A stretch of DNA of 28,160 nt, taken from positions 1 to 28,160 of the forward strand of contig DBXP01000008.1 of NCBI GenBank assembly GCA_002309575.1. The letters are read 5' to 3'. The DNA comes from a bacterium UBP6_UBA1209. Lineage in GTDB: Bacteria > UBP6 > UBA1177. A model generated the notes under the pieces. The model was not told the DNA's origin. It saw only the letters and a program-made list of their open reading frames with translations, and ran no database searches. Both the position numbers and the translations under genes were made by a program. Shown here piece by piece: positions 1-8,124 of the stretch; within the stretch, counting starts at the first letter, position 1; each line of letters starts with the position of its first letter.

Positions 1-29
1 AGCTGCTTATGGCTGAAAGAGGAAAATGA
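1..29 (+). CDS. pdxS: PdxS C-terminus (partial; PLP synthase subunit)
   Basis: Only the last eight codons lie in the window. In frame 3 they read LLMAERGK and then TGA at 27-29. This resembles the usual PdxS tail, which ends in a short '..ERG' sequence. The stop overlaps the pdxT start in an ATGA arrangement, as expected for the pdxST pair that makes pyridoxal 5'-phosphate. The call rests mostly on this context, because eight residues cannot identify a protein alone. Confidence 0.7.
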
Positions 30-610
30 GGATAGGGATACTTGCGCTGCAGGGGGATTTCGCCGAGCATGAGGCGATGGTCCGGCGTGCTGACGGAAAC
101 GCCGAAACTCTGCAGATCCGCCAGAAAAGAGATCTGGACAAACCGATAGACGGGCTGGTCCTTCCCGGGGGAGAAAGCACGACAATGAAAAAGCTGCTGC
201 TTGATCTCGGACTCTTCGAGCCTCTCCGCGGGATGATTTCAGAGGGGCTGCCGGTCTACGGGACATGCGCAGGGCTTATTCTGCTGGCGCACGAAGTCGA
301 GGGCGGCGAAGTCTGCTTCGGCACGATGGATATCACAGTAAAAAGGAACGCTTACGGCAGACAGCTCGGCAGTTTTTATACTACCGGCGAGTTCAGCGGC
401 ATGAAAGATGTCCCGATGACCTTCATCCGCGCTCCCTACATTGTCAGAACTTGCGGGAAGGCGGTTCCGCTTGCCTCTGTCGACGGAAAAATCGTCGCCG
501 CACGCGAGGGAAACCAGCTGGTTACGGCGTTCCACCCGGAGCTTAACGACGACCGGCGCATCTACAATTATTTCCTGGAAATGTGCGGGACTGCGGAACA
601 CTGTTTGTAG
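26..610 (+). CDS. pdxT: PdxT, glutaminase subunit of pyridoxal 5'-phosphate synthase
   Basis: PdxT hydrolyses glutamine and channels ammonia to PdxS, which builds PLP from ribose 5-phosphate and glyceraldehyde 3-phosphate in the cytoplasm. The 194-residue protein has the family's normal length. The class-I glutaminase features are visible: the LPGGEST loop at 46-52, the nucleophile Cys81 in YGTCAG, and the His170/Glu172 pair in FHPEL. These match the catalytic triad positions known for B. subtilis PdxT. The start at 26 is preceded by GAGGAAA and overlaps the upstream stop by four bases, so translation is probably coupled to pdxS. No intact feature looks out of place. Confidence 0.97.
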   Translation: MRIGILALQGDFAEHEAMVRRADGNAETLQIRQKRDLDKPIDGLVLPGGESTTMKKLLLDLGLFEPLRGMISEGLPVYGTCAGLILLAHEVEGGEVCFGTMDITVKRNAYGRQLGSFYTTGEFSGMKDVPMTFIRAPYIVRTCGKAVPLASVDGKIVAAREGNQLVTAFHPELNDDRRIYNYFLEMCGTAEHCL

Positions 611-733
611 CAGGGGTGATTATAAAGAGAAGATAATCTCGGAGCGCCGGCGGCTCGCCTGCATTCTCCTCATTTTTCTTAAAATTCCTTAAAATATTTG
701 AAAAGCCGGCTGTTCTTAGCGTAACTTTTGAAC

Positions 734-761
734 TTGACAGGATTTTTTTCATATTTAAACT
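734..761 (+). promoter_or_regulatory. Candidate sigma70-type promoter of serpin 1
   Basis: TTGACA at 734-739, a 16-bp spacer and TAAACT at 756-761 lie about 40 bp before the serpin start in an AT-rich gap. The -35 is a perfect consensus, but the -10 matches at only 4 of 6 positions. The rest of the gap (611-733) holds nothing I can call with confidence. Confidence 0.45.
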
Positions 762-803
762 GATTCAAGGTTCTTTTTTGTAATTTGAGGTGTGGAAAAC
801 AAG

Positions 804-2195
804 ATGAAAAAACTCATTGTTTTGATTGGCTTTTTTATGATTTTATCGCTTGCAGGCTGCGGCGGCAGTTCTTCAAGCGGTGGGAAGGGGGCTGAGCCGG
901 ATGATGCAGATTCCGCTCCGTTCAATGACGATGATTTTACTGAACCTGCTGATGATGCCGCTCCGCAGACTTACGAGGAGTGGCAAAATGCCTACGCTAA
1001 GGCGGATGCTCAGGCGGATAAGGTTCAGGCTCCTTTTGTCGAGGCGAACACGAACTTCGGAATGAAACTCTTCGCGAAGCTCAACGAGCCTGGCGAAAAC
1101 ATCATGATTTCACCGCTTTCTATTTCAATCGCCATGGCGATGACTGTCGGCGGGGCGGGAAACAGCGGAACATTCGACGAGCTGATCGATTTTCTCGGCT
1201 ACAAGGCGGCCGGGTACGACGACTACATGACGCTGAACGGGCAGTTCGACTTTCTTTTGCAGAGTCTGACCTATTTCGATAAGGATTTCGAGCTTTCTCT
1301 GGCAAATTCGATGTGGCTTGACGACGCTTTTTCGGGAAAGGTCAACAAGACGTTTGTGAACGATCTTCAAAAGTATTATGACGCCGGCTATTTTGTTAAG
1401 GATTTCGCTGATCCGAAAACTGTCGGGCTGATCAATTCCTGGGTCAATAGTAAGACAAAGGGGAAAATTCCTGAAATTATTGATGAAATAGACGAAGAAA
1501 CGATGATGATACTGCTCAATGCGGTCTATTTCAGGGCAAACTGGATGCAGCAGGTCGACTCGGAAGGAGATATTGAAGAGGGATATTTTACAATGAGCAA
1601 CGGTAGAAAAAAACCGGCTCAGTTCTTCAGCGGAATGTTTCGTGAGCGCCGGTTCTACAACGGACAGGTCGGGCAGGACGGTATGGATATCCGGATGCTG
1701 GCTGTTCCTTTCGGAAGACGCGCGGCTTCGATATACTTCTTCATGCCGCTGAATTCCGACGATTCTGTTGACGCTATGATTTCCGAGATGGCTGAAAACG
1801 GGATCGGAAAATATTTCGGCAGAGTCAACAATGGTTACAAAGATTATACCGAGTTCAAGCTTCCGCGCGTCAGATTCAAATACGACGAGTCGGTTCATGA
1901 CGATTTTTCCGCGATGGGGCTCAGAAAGCCGTTTGACTGGAATTACGGTTTCGACGGGATTGTCAGCGACAAACTCATTATCAGCAAGATTCTGCACAAC
2001 ACCTATTTCAGCATGGATGAAAAGGGAGTCGAGGCATCGGCTGTAACTAAGGTCGACTTCGAATGCTTGGGCGAAGGTGAAGAGTTTGAGCCGACTGTTT
2101 TCCGTTTCGATCGTCCGTTTGTATTTGCTGTCCGCGACGACAGAACCGGCACGCTTCTTTTCATAGGTAAAGTCGAAGAGCCTGAGTTCGACTGA
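804..2195 (+). CDS. Serpin-family lipoprotein (serpin 1)
   Basis: This is a predicted surface serine-protease inhibitor. Starting at ATG 804 gives 463 residues: a lipoprotein signal with lipobox LAGC (Cys19), an acidic linker of about 50 residues, then a full serpin fold. Serpin signatures seen are NIMISPLSISIAMAM near the start of the fold, NAVYFRANW in the middle, and RPFVFAVRD..GTLLFIGKV at the C-terminus. The reactive-loop hinge EKGVEASAV has small residues at P12-P10, as in inhibitory serpins. Counting from Gly408 (P15) puts P1 near Leu422, but the loop is about five residues longer than in alpha1-antitrypsin, so P1 is uncertain. A GTG at 792 is an alternative start; ATG 804 gives a better signal peptide. 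It is paralogous to the serpin at 21891. Confidence 0.93.
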   Translation: MKKLIVLIGFFMILSLAGCGGSSSSGGKGAEPDDADSAPFNDDDFTEPADDAAPQTYEEWQNAYAKADAQADKVQAPFVEANTNFGMKLFAKLNEPGENIMISPLSISIAMAMTVGGAGNSGTFDELIDFLGYKAAGYDDYMTLNGQFDFLLQSLTYFDKDFELSLANSMWLDDAFSGKVNKTFVNDLQKYYDAGYFVKDFADPKTVGLINSWVNSKTKGKIPEIIDEIDEETMMILLNAVYFRANWMQQVDSEGDIEEGYFTMSNGRKKPAQFFSGMFRERRFYNGQVGQDGMDIRMLAVPFGRRAASIYFFMPLNSDDSVDAMISEMAENGIGKYFGRVNNGYKDYTEFKLPRVRFKYDESVHDDFSAMGLRKPFDWNYGFDGIVSDKLIISKILHNTYFSMDEKGVEASAVTKVDFECLGEGEEFEPTVFRFDRPFVFAVRDDRTGTLLFIGKVEEPEFD

Positions 2196-2284
2196 TTTTT
2201 AAGCCGCTGTTTGTCAGAATTTTCTTGAGAAAAGTGAAAACAAAACTAAAATCCCGCGGTTTTTGTTTTTTTAAGGAGAAAAAG

Positions 2285-2783
2285 ATGGAAAACTGGACGA
2301 TAGACAAAGTCTGAAGGACTTTTTTTGATTTTTCTCTTTCGGCGACTACTTCAAGGAAGATGCGAAAAAAAATGCGTTGGAACTCGTCCCGGAGGTTTTC
2401 AATCTCGATAAATCGCGCCCTTAGGTCACGGTTTTCAGAGAAGATGACGAGGCAGAGCAGCTCTGGCTGTGCCAGAAACAGAGTTCGGCGAGGACGATTT
2501 TCTCCTTCTCAAAATGCGCTACAAGGAGCCCGATCAGGATATGAGCAAGTATATGGACACCTGCATGACTTCGGTGAATGTTCCTGAAACAATGAGTGAA
2601 AACATGGGCTTCGCATCGGCTGTGGCTGAGTTCGGAATGCTTCTCAGAGACTTGAAGTTCAAGGAGGATTCCTCATATGATGCGGTTCTCGACCGCGCAA
2701 AAAAGAATATCGGAAAGGATACCTTCGGTTTACGCGACGAATTTCTCGAATTGGTCTCCAGTGCAAAATTACTGAGTGAATAA
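2285..2783 (+). pseudogene. Broken gene; 3' part is the C-terminal domain of a YfbK-type vWA protein
   Basis: A good ribosome site (AAGGAG, 2273-2278) precedes ATG 2285, but the frame stops after nine codons (TGA 2312). Frame 1 then has protein-like sequence (for example GDYFKEDAKKNALELVPEVF) interrupted by TGA near 2326 and TAG at 2422. From about 2469, frame 3 is open to 2783. That last part contains LLLKMRYKEPDQD and FASAVAEFGMLLRD, features I recognise from the C-terminal (DUF3520) domain of YfbK-like von Willebrand factor A proteins. The vWA domain itself is absent. The 5' portion does not look like YfbK and may come from another gene. At least two in-frame stops and two frame changes make this a decayed remnant. 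Confidence 0.75.
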
Positions 2784-2879
2784 CGGTCTAAGTGTTTTAT
2801 CCGGATCCTGCCACTCCATTCAAATTGCACTCTTCTAAGTTTGCAAAACTCTCACAAATCTCAATAATGGACCGTTATT
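2779..2879. repeat. 10-bp perfect inverted repeat spaced by 81 bp, around the fprA promoter
   Basis: AATAACGGTC at 2779-2788 is the exact reverse complement of GACCGTTATT at 2870-2879. The left arm overlaps the stop of the YfbK remnant. The right arm sits just after the predicted -10 of the fprA promoter, near the expected transcription start. It could be a two-site operator or the ends of a decayed small element. No flanking target duplication is obvious. Confidence 0.6.
2841..2868 (+). promoter_or_regulatory. Candidate promoter of the fprA-guaD-chr operon
   Basis: TTGCAA at 2841-2846, a 16-bp spacer and AATAAT at 2863-2868 (5 of 6 match to TATAAT) lie about 38 bp before ATG 2906. The right arm of the inverted repeat follows directly. 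Confidence 0.5.
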
Positions 2880-2905
2880 TGTTTTCACATTTCAATGGAG
2901 GAGAG

Positions 2906-4060
2906 ATGTTTATAACGAACGATATCCGCTACATCGGCGTGAATGACCATCAGGTCGACCTTTTTGAAGGACAGTATGTCGTTCCGAACGGGATGGCGTA
3001 CAACTCATACCTTATTTTGGATGAAAAAATCGCGGTTATGGACACGGTCGAGGCCCATTTCGGCGAAGAGTGGCTTGCGAACCTTGAGCGGGAGCTCGGC
3101 GGAAGGAGACCGGATTATCTCGTCGTACAGCATGTCGAACCGGATCATTCGGGAAATATTTCGACATTTCTTGCCAAATACCCCGAAGCGGCTGTCGTAG
3201 GCAACACGAAGACTTTTGGATTTATTTCCCAGTTTTATCCGTCACTTGCAGCCCAAAACAGGCTTGAGGTCAAGGACGGCGGTACACTTGAACTCGGCAG
3301 ACATACGCTGAATTTCGTCTTTGCTCCGATGGTCCATTGGCCTGAGGTGATGGTTACCTACGACGCGGCGGACAAGGTCCTTTTTTCGGCTGACGGCTTC
3401 GGAAAATTCGGTGCGCTCGATGTCGAGGAGGACTGGGACTGCGAGGCGAGGCGCTACTACTTCGGCATCGTCGGAAAGTACGGCGCTCAGGTCCAGAGGC
3501 TGCTGAAGGCTGCGGCCGCTCTCGACATCAGCATCATCTGCCCGCTTCACGGCCCGGTTTTGAAGGAAAACCTTGCCCACTACATCAAACAGTACGACAC
3601 ATGGTCTTCCTACAGACCCGAAACCGAGGGCGTATTCGTTGCGTACGCTTCTATCTACGGCGGGACGAAGGCTGCGGCGGAGCTTCTTGCCGAGCGGCTG
3701 AAAGCAAAGGGCTGTCCGAAGGTGGCGATTTCCGATCTTGCCCGCGACGACTGGGCCGAGTGCGTCGAAGACGCCTTCCGCTACGACCGTCTTGTGCTCG
3801 CGTCGATGACCTACAACGCCGATATCCTGCCGGTAATGCGCCACTTCATCTGGGCTCTTGCCGAGCGCGGTTATCAGAACCGTCGTATCGCCTTCATCGA
3901 GAACGGCAGCTGGGCTCCTCAGGCGAAAAAGGTTATGGAGGGTATGCTCGCCGGCTGCAAAAACCTGACCTTCGCCGAGTCAAGCGTGACGCTCCGTTCT
4001 GCAATGAACGACGAAACACGCGAGGCTGTGGAGAGGCTGGCAGAGGAGCTCTGCAGATAA
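2906..4060 (+). CDS. FprA-family A-type flavoprotein (flavodiiron protein)
   Basis: Flavodiiron proteins reduce O2 to water or NO to N2O in the cytoplasm of anaerobes. The 384-residue protein has the two standard modules. The first is a metallo-beta-lactamase-like diiron domain with ligands H76-x-E78-x-D80 and His81, His144 (VHWPE), Asp163 (SADGFG) and His215 (PLHGP). The second is a flavodoxin domain from about residue 243, with FMN loop ASIYGGTK. All expected metal ligands are present, so it should be active. There is no fused rubredoxin and none next door, so the electron donor is unknown. ATG 2906 is chosen because GGAGG (2897-2901) precedes it. It begins a tight operon with the deaminase and the transporter pair. 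Confidence 0.95.
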   Translation: MFITNDIRYIGVNDHQVDLFEGQYVVPNGMAYNSYLILDEKIAVMDTVEAHFGEEWLANLERELGGRRPDYLVVQHVEPDHSGNISTFLAKYPEAAVVGNTKTFGFISQFYPSLAAQNRLEVKDGGTLELGRHTLNFVFAPMVHWPEVMVTYDAADKVLFSADGFGKFGALDVEEDWDCEARRYYFGIVGKYGAQVQRLLKAAAALDISIICPLHGPVLKENLAHYIKQYDTWSSYRPETEGVFVAYASIYGGTKAAAELLAERLKAKGCPKVAISDLARDDWAECVEDAFRYDRLVLASMTYNADILPVMRHFIWALAERGYQNRRIAFIENGSWAPQAKKVMEGMLAGCKNLTFAESSVTLRSAMNDETREAVERLAEELCR

Positions 4061-4079
4061 CTGGTAAATCAGCTTGACT

Positions 4080-4565
4080 ATGGGAATAAACAGGGACTTT
4101 ATTACGAATAACCGCTTTATGCAGATAGCTGTCGATGAGGCTCTTGACGGCATCGAAAGGGGAGACGGCGGACCGTTCGGTGCGGTAGTCGTGAAGGCAG
4201 GCGAGGTCGTCGGAAGGGGACACAACATGGTGCTTGCCGACAACGATTCGACGGCGCACGGCGAGATAGTCGCGATCCGTAACGCCGAGAGGGCTCTTGG
4301 CACTTACGACCTTTCCGGCTGCGAGATCTACACCACCGGAGAACCCTGTCCGATGTGTCTTGCCGCCTGCCTCTGGGCGAACATCGGGCACGTCTACTAC
4401 GGCTGCACTATTGCCGACAACGGCGGGATAGGCTTCCGGGACGAGGAGATGACCGCTCTGACCGGCGGCAGGGAAAAGCTGACCGGCTACCTCGAGCAGA
4501 TCGACCGAGATACCTGCCTGCGCATCTTCGAGAAGTACAGGGCTATGACAAAAACTCTTTATTAG
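4080..4565 (+). CDS. Guanine deaminase-like cytidine deaminase-fold protein
   Basis: This is a zinc-dependent purine/pyrimidine deaminase of the CMP/dCMP deaminase fold. Zinc and catalytic residues are visible: His60 and Glu62 (TAHGE), and Cys90/Cys93 (GEPCPMC). The 161-residue length and the GGPFGAVVVK and ADNGGIGFRDE regions resemble B. subtilis GuaD (guanine to xanthine) more than tRNA adenosine deaminase TadA. TadA or another small-molecule deaminase cannot be excluded. The start is uncertain: TTG 4074 is in frame six bases upstream, and neither has a strong ribosome site. It lies 19 bp after fprA and 14 bp before the transporter pair, so it is probably cotranscribed. Confidence 0.8.
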   Translation: MGINRDFITNNRFMQIAVDEALDGIERGDGGPFGAVVVKAGEVVGRGHNMVLADNDSTAHGEIVAIRNAERALGTYDLSGCEIYTTGEPCPMCLAACLWANIGHVYYGCTIADNGGIGFRDEEMTALTGGREKLTGYLEQIDRDTCLRIFEKYRAMTKTLY

Positions 4566-4579
4566 TAAATGTTTCCTTT

Positions 4580-5176
4580 ATGAAAACTACTGCTGCTAAA
4601 ACTGATAAACTTATAGAATTATTGCTAACTTTTGCCAAGATCGGTTTTTTTACCTTCGGCGGCGGCTACGCGATGCTGGCGATCATCGAAAACATCTGCG
4701 TCGAGCGGAAAAAGTGGATCACGCCGGACGAAATGGCGCGGCTTACAGTTGTTGCAGAGTCGACTCCGGGACCGATCGCGATCAACTGCGCGACCTTTAT
4801 CGGCTACAGGATCGCCGGGCTCGGCGGGTCGGTTTTTGCGACTTTGGGAATAGTTCTGCCGTCGTTTGTCATTATTTTTTCGGTCTCCCGCTTTCTCGAC
4901 AACTTCCTCGAAATCGGAATCGTTGCGAGTGCCTTCAAGGGGATCCGTCTTGCGATCGGAGTCCTGATTTTTGAAGCGGCGGTTAAGATGATGCGTAAAA
5001 TCAGGCGCGATGCCGTCTCTGTCGCCATCCTGGTCACATCGTTTCTTGTTATGCTTGCGGTCGATCTTTTTGCCTGGAGCTTTTCGTCGGTGAGCCTGAT
5101 GCTTGTCGCCGCATTTGTAAGTCTTCTGTTTTTTTTCATCAGAAACCGTAAGAGAGGAGGCTCCTGCAGCGAATGA
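4580..5176 (+). CDS. Chromate transporter half-protein 1 (CHR family)
   Basis: A 198-residue inner-membrane protein with one CHR domain. Motifs seen are KIGFFTFGGGYAM near the N-terminus, ESTPGPIAINCATFIGY, and a VLPSF turn before further hydrophobic segments. The CHR family exports chromate or imports it in place of sulfate. Short CHR proteins are usually encoded as adjacent pairs acting together, which is what is seen here. An upstream in-frame extension exists but overlaps the deaminase gene, so ATG 4580 is preferred. Its end overlaps the next start by four bases (ATGA). The true substrate is not shown by sequence. Confidence 0.9.
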   Translation: MKTTAAKTDKLIELLLTFAKIGFFTFGGGYAMLAIIENICVERKKWITPDEMARLTVVAESTPGPIAINCATFIGYRIAGLGGSVFATLGIVLPSFVIIFSVSRFLDNFLEIGIVASAFKGIRLAIGVLIFEAAVKMMRKIRRDAVSVAILVTSFLVMLAVDLFAWSFSSVSLMLVAAFVSLLFFFIRNRKRGGSCSE

Positions 5177-5730
5177 TCTACCTTGAACTTTTTTTAGGTT
5201 TCCTGCGCGTCGGCTGTTTTGCTTTCGGCGGTGCCTACAGCGCGATCCCACTGATCAGGGATGTGGTGATTTCGTCAGGCTGGCTCACCGATGACGCTCT
5301 GACAGACATGATCGCCGTCAGTGAATCGACCCCCGGACCGATCATGATAAACCTTGCGACCTATGTCGGCAGCGTCAAGGGCGGATTTCTGGGCAGCGTC
5401 GTCGCGACATTCGCCGTTGTCCTGCCGTCGTTTGTGATAATCCTGCTCGTGATGGTGATCTTTCAGCGCCTGATGAAGAACCCGTACGTCGAAGCGGTGA
5501 TAAACGGGCTGATCCCCTGCGTCATCGGAATAATTTCTGCTGTCGGCGGCTACATGATGCTCCGCTGCTGCTTCGCGACCGGCGCGGACTGGGCACCAGA
5601 CTTCAAGGCTCTTTTCCTTACTGCTTTTCTGGCTCTTCTGATGTTCGGTTCCAAACCGCTTCTCCGGAAAAAATTGTCGCCGATTATGCTGATTTTGATT
5701 TCTGCGGTTTTAGGAATTTTGTTTTACTAG
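5173..5730 (+). CDS. Chromate transporter half-protein 2 (CHR family)
   Basis: The 185-residue partner of the preceding gene repeats the same motif order: VGCFAFGGAYSAIPL, SESTPGPIMINLATYVG and VLPSFVI, then three or more hydrophobic segments. The two halves are paralogous and probably form a heteromeric transporter equivalent to one full-length ChrA. The ATGA overlap with the first half implies translational coupling and equal dosage. No ChrB-type regulator is adjacent. Confidence 0.9.
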   Translation: MIYLELFLGFLRVGCFAFGGAYSAIPLIRDVVISSGWLTDDALTDMIAVSESTPGPIMINLATYVGSVKGGFLGSVVATFAVVLPSFVIILLVMVIFQRLMKNPYVEAVINGLIPCVIGIISAVGGYMMLRCCFATGADWAPDFKALFLTAFLALLMFGSKPLLRKKLSPIMLILISAVLGILFY

Positions 5731-5739
5731 ATATAAAAC

Positions 5740-5768
5740 TTGAAAAAGATGAAAAAGTTACTTAAATA
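5740..5768 (+). promoter_or_regulatory. Candidate promoter of the 5805 gene
   Basis: TTGAAA at 5740-5745, a 17-bp spacer and TAAATA at 5763-5768 lie in the short gap after the chromate-transporter pair. They precede a strong ribosome site (GGAGGG, 5794-5799). Confidence 0.5.
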
Positions 5769-5804
5769 TTCAAGCTTTTGTAGATTCACTATTGGAGGGA
5801 TACG

Positions 5805-7166
5805 TTGAAAAAGAAACTTTTTGCTTTAGTGTTGACGGCGTTGCTGGCACTTCCTGTCTACGCGGATACACTTTTCCTTATGAAACCCGTGGTGAAGGAA
5901 ATCGACAAGTCGGACGCGGATAAAATCACCGCAGCAATCGAATCGGCTGTAACATCCAACTACAATACGATCACCTACCGCGATCTTCCGAAGGGCAAGA
6001 TAAACAAGCTCGGAAAGTGCGGCATGAAGGCGGAATGCTGGGTCGAGAAGGCTGAGGACGAGGATTTCCAGTATGTCCTTCTCTCACTCGTCGCAATGAA
6101 CGAGGATGAGGAAATCAAAGTAAGGTTTGTTCTTATCAGCCTCGAGGACGAGGATGTTGTTGAAGATAACTCAAAGGTTTACGACGATGTAGACTCTGTC
6201 TCTGAAAAACGTGTGAACTCTCAGGTCAAGAAAGTCCTTGCATCAGTAGCCGGCAGTCTGAAGGGAAAAAAGAAAAAGAACTCCGAGCTCGAAAAGAGAA
6301 TGAAAAAAGAGGAGGAGCGCGAGGCAAGGGAAGAGGCTGCCCGCCAGAAGAAACTTGAAGAAGAGCGCCAGAAAAGAGAGGCTGAACTCGAACGTCAGAG
6401 GAGAGAAGAGGAGCGTCTCGAGAAGGAGCGCAAAAGAAAACAGAAACTTCAGGAAGAGCGTGAAAGAAAGGCAGAAGAGGCTGAGCTTGCACGTCTTGAA
6501 AAGGAGCGCGAAAGAAGAGAGGCCGAGAAGAAAAAAGAGCGTGCCTCCAAGAAGCAGTCCCTTAAAAACAACGCTGAAAAGCTCGAAAGGGGCAGAGAGC
6601 TTGTTCTCGAAATGTGCGCTCAGGGAAAATACAACGCAGCCATCAAGGCTATCGTAAAGGTAAGCGAAACCAAGTGCGAGTGCGAAGAGGATGCCAAAGT
6701 CCTTGCGCTCAAAACACAGCTTCTCAACTTCAACAAGGTCAGAGAACAGATCCTCAAGGGTGTCGAAGTAAATGATTCATCGCTTATTCTTGACAACATC
6801 GAGGCTGCAAAGGCTCTTGACGAGTCGATCGTTTCCGGCGGAACGGAGTTCTCGCAGAAGGTCGACAAGTATGCGGCTGTAGGTTATCTTGCAAGAGGCC
6901 GCGAGATGGAAAAGGCAGATGACTATGTTGCTGCAAACGAAGCTTACGAAAAGTGTCTCGAGATCGATTCCGAAAAAACAGAATGCAGTGACTGGATCGA
7001 CCAGAAAGATAAAGTCGTCAAGAAGATTTACGACAAGGCGGCTGTCATGAAGAACTTCAACCCGACAAAGGCGAAGGAGCTTTTGAGATCGATCCTCAAG
7101 ATCGTCACAGCTGAAAACGAATACTACAAAAAGGCAGAGGCGGATCTCCATCAGCTTGAATACTAA
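5805..7166 (+). CDS. Exported protein with charged coiled coil and TPR-like C-terminus
   Basis: Function unknown. Of 453 residues, the first ~20 form a Sec signal peptide (cleavage near VYA-DT). Residues ~21-150 form a folded domain with KLGKCGMKAECWVEKA followed by beta-like strands. This pattern resembles TolB-like N-terminal domains of myxobacterial periplasmic proteins, in which a 'C..xxC' segment precedes a 'yvl' strand. Residues ~150-265 are a continuous Glu/Lys/Arg-rich segment, very probably a long coiled coil. The rest looks like helical repeats, with one TPR-like unit (YLARGREMEKADDYVAANEAY). The start is TTG 5805, six bases after GGAGGG, and only this start retains the signal peptide. 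A periplasmic scaffold role is a guess. The downstream lipoprotein gene begins 18 bp later. Confidence 0.8.
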   Translation: MKKKLFALVLTALLALPVYADTLFLMKPVVKEIDKSDADKITAAIESAVTSNYNTITYRDLPKGKINKLGKCGMKAECWVEKAEDEDFQYVLLSLVAMNEDEEIKVRFVLISLEDEDVVEDNSKVYDDVDSVSEKRVNSQVKKVLASVAGSLKGKKKKNSELEKRMKKEEEREAREEAARQKKLEEERQKREAELERQRREEERLEKERKRKQKLQEERERKAEEAELARLEKERERREAEKKKERASKKQSLKNNAEKLERGRELVLEMCAQGKYNAAIKAIVKVSETKCECEEDAKVLALKTQLLNFNKVREQILKGVEVNDSSLILDNIEAAKALDESIVSGGTEFSQKVDKYAAVGYLARGREMEKADDYVAANEAYEKCLEIDSEKTECSDWIDQKDKVVKKIYDKAAVMKNFNPTKAKELLRSILKIVTAENEYYKKAEADLHQLEY

Positions 7167-7184
7167 CCTCTGTTTTTTCTCGAA

Positions 7185-8111
7185 TTGAAAAATCATCTAA
7201 AAATCTTTTTTTTAATAATTTCAGCGTTTTTTTTGGTTATTTCGTGCGCGAGGGACAAATTTCTTGTCTGCGAAAAGGGCGATGAAAAGTGCAGCTTCCG
7301 CGGTCTTTTCCCGGGTGTGATCGAGATCCGTCACGGGACAAAAGCTTCGGAATACTTCGCGCTGACAGATGTCGGTCTCGAGGCGATCAATGTTTCCGGT
7401 GAGGCGGGGATCCCACTTGCCTTCGACAGGAACCGCGGTCTTCTTGCGATGAGCCAGATGGTCGATGACAGCTACACGCTTTCGGTTTTCGATGTGAAAA
7501 ACGACAGACAGCGCGGCGAAACCTCTCTGCCTCCGGAATCCATGCCACCGCGAGGTGTCTTCTGCGGAGATCATCTCTATGTGATTTCGCTTTACGGCGA
7601 TGATTTTGAGATGGTCCTTTCAAAAATCGCTGTAGCCAATGTCGCGGATCAGGAGAATTTCAGGATCATGCCGTCGGATGAAGAGAAATCGCTTTTCAAC
7701 CGCCCGCTTGACCTGGCGTGCAGCGGGAACCGGCTCTTTTTAGTGGAAATGAACTACCATGTTTCGGCGGCTGAGCTTTACGAAATCGACCAAGATAAGG
7801 GCTCGCTCAGATACATGAACTCGATTTTCGAGGATACCGCCAAGTTCGACACCAACATCGTAAAGGCCCGGATGAACCGCTGCAATCCCTATTTTTACGA
7901 TGCCTTGAACAATTCGTTTTTCGCATGGTCGGAGGGCGGGGCTTCGATCAATCTGGACCGTTATGACGGGATCGGCCAGCCGGTGACTGTGAAAATCACT
8001 GAAAACGGCGAGCTCTTTTTCTCGCCGTACGGTTCGAAAGGCACGCTTTTGTACTTCGTTCCTGCGCAAAATGCCAAAAAGGCGGCGAAAGCCAGGATTA
8101 TGACGCTTTAA
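7185..8111 (+). CDS. Lipoprotein of unknown function, possibly beta-propeller-like
   Basis: A 308-residue protein with a lipoprotein signal ending in VISC (Cys21). The body is a series of short beta-like segments with recurring 'gd.lyVisl' and 'gnrLFlvem' patterns, suggestive of a beta-propeller without clear Kelch or WD signatures. The TTG start at 7185 is required to include the signal peptide; the ribosome site before it is weak. It lies 18 bp after the coiled-coil protein and probably shares its transcript. I do not recognise a family. Confidence 0.75.
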   Translation: MKNHLKIFFLIISAFFLVISCARDKFLVCEKGDEKCSFRGLFPGVIEIRHGTKASEYFALTDVGLEAINVSGEAGIPLAFDRNRGLLAMSQMVDDSYTLSVFDVKNDRQRGETSLPPESMPPRGVFCGDHLYVISLYGDDFEMVLSKIAVANVADQENFRIMPSDEEKSLFNRPLDLACSGNRLFLVEMNYHVSAAELYEIDQDKGSLRYMNSIFEDTAKFDTNIVKARMNRCNPYFYDALNNSFFAWSEGGASINLDRYDGIGQPVTVKITENGELFFSPYGSKGTLLYFVPAQNAKKAAKARIMTL

Positions 8112-8124
8112 CGGTATTTTGGTT

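Noticed and set aside
611..733. GC-rich GGCG-GCT-CGCC stem near 648-658 as pdxT terminator
   Set aside because: Only a four-base stem, with the T run more than ten bases away.
1125..1997. Long minus-strand open frame (290 codons) opposite serpin 1
   Set aside because: It lies wholly antisense to a well-supported gene, shows no domain, and its composition mirrors the codon pattern of the serpin strand.
2285..2470. Selenocysteine or stop-codon recoding of the in-frame TGA/TAG codons
   Set aside because: The reading frame also changes twice, both TGA and TAG occur, and the downstream domain lacks its usual N-terminal partner; decay explains this better.
2779..2879. Inverted repeat as an intact miniature transposable element
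   Set aside because: No target-site duplication was evident and a promoter for fprA lies inside it; kept only as an inverted repeat.
4625..5251. Minus-strand 208-codon open frame opposite the chromate-transporter genes
   Set aside because: Antisense to hydrophobic coding sequence, which yields artificially charged translations; no start context or homology seen.
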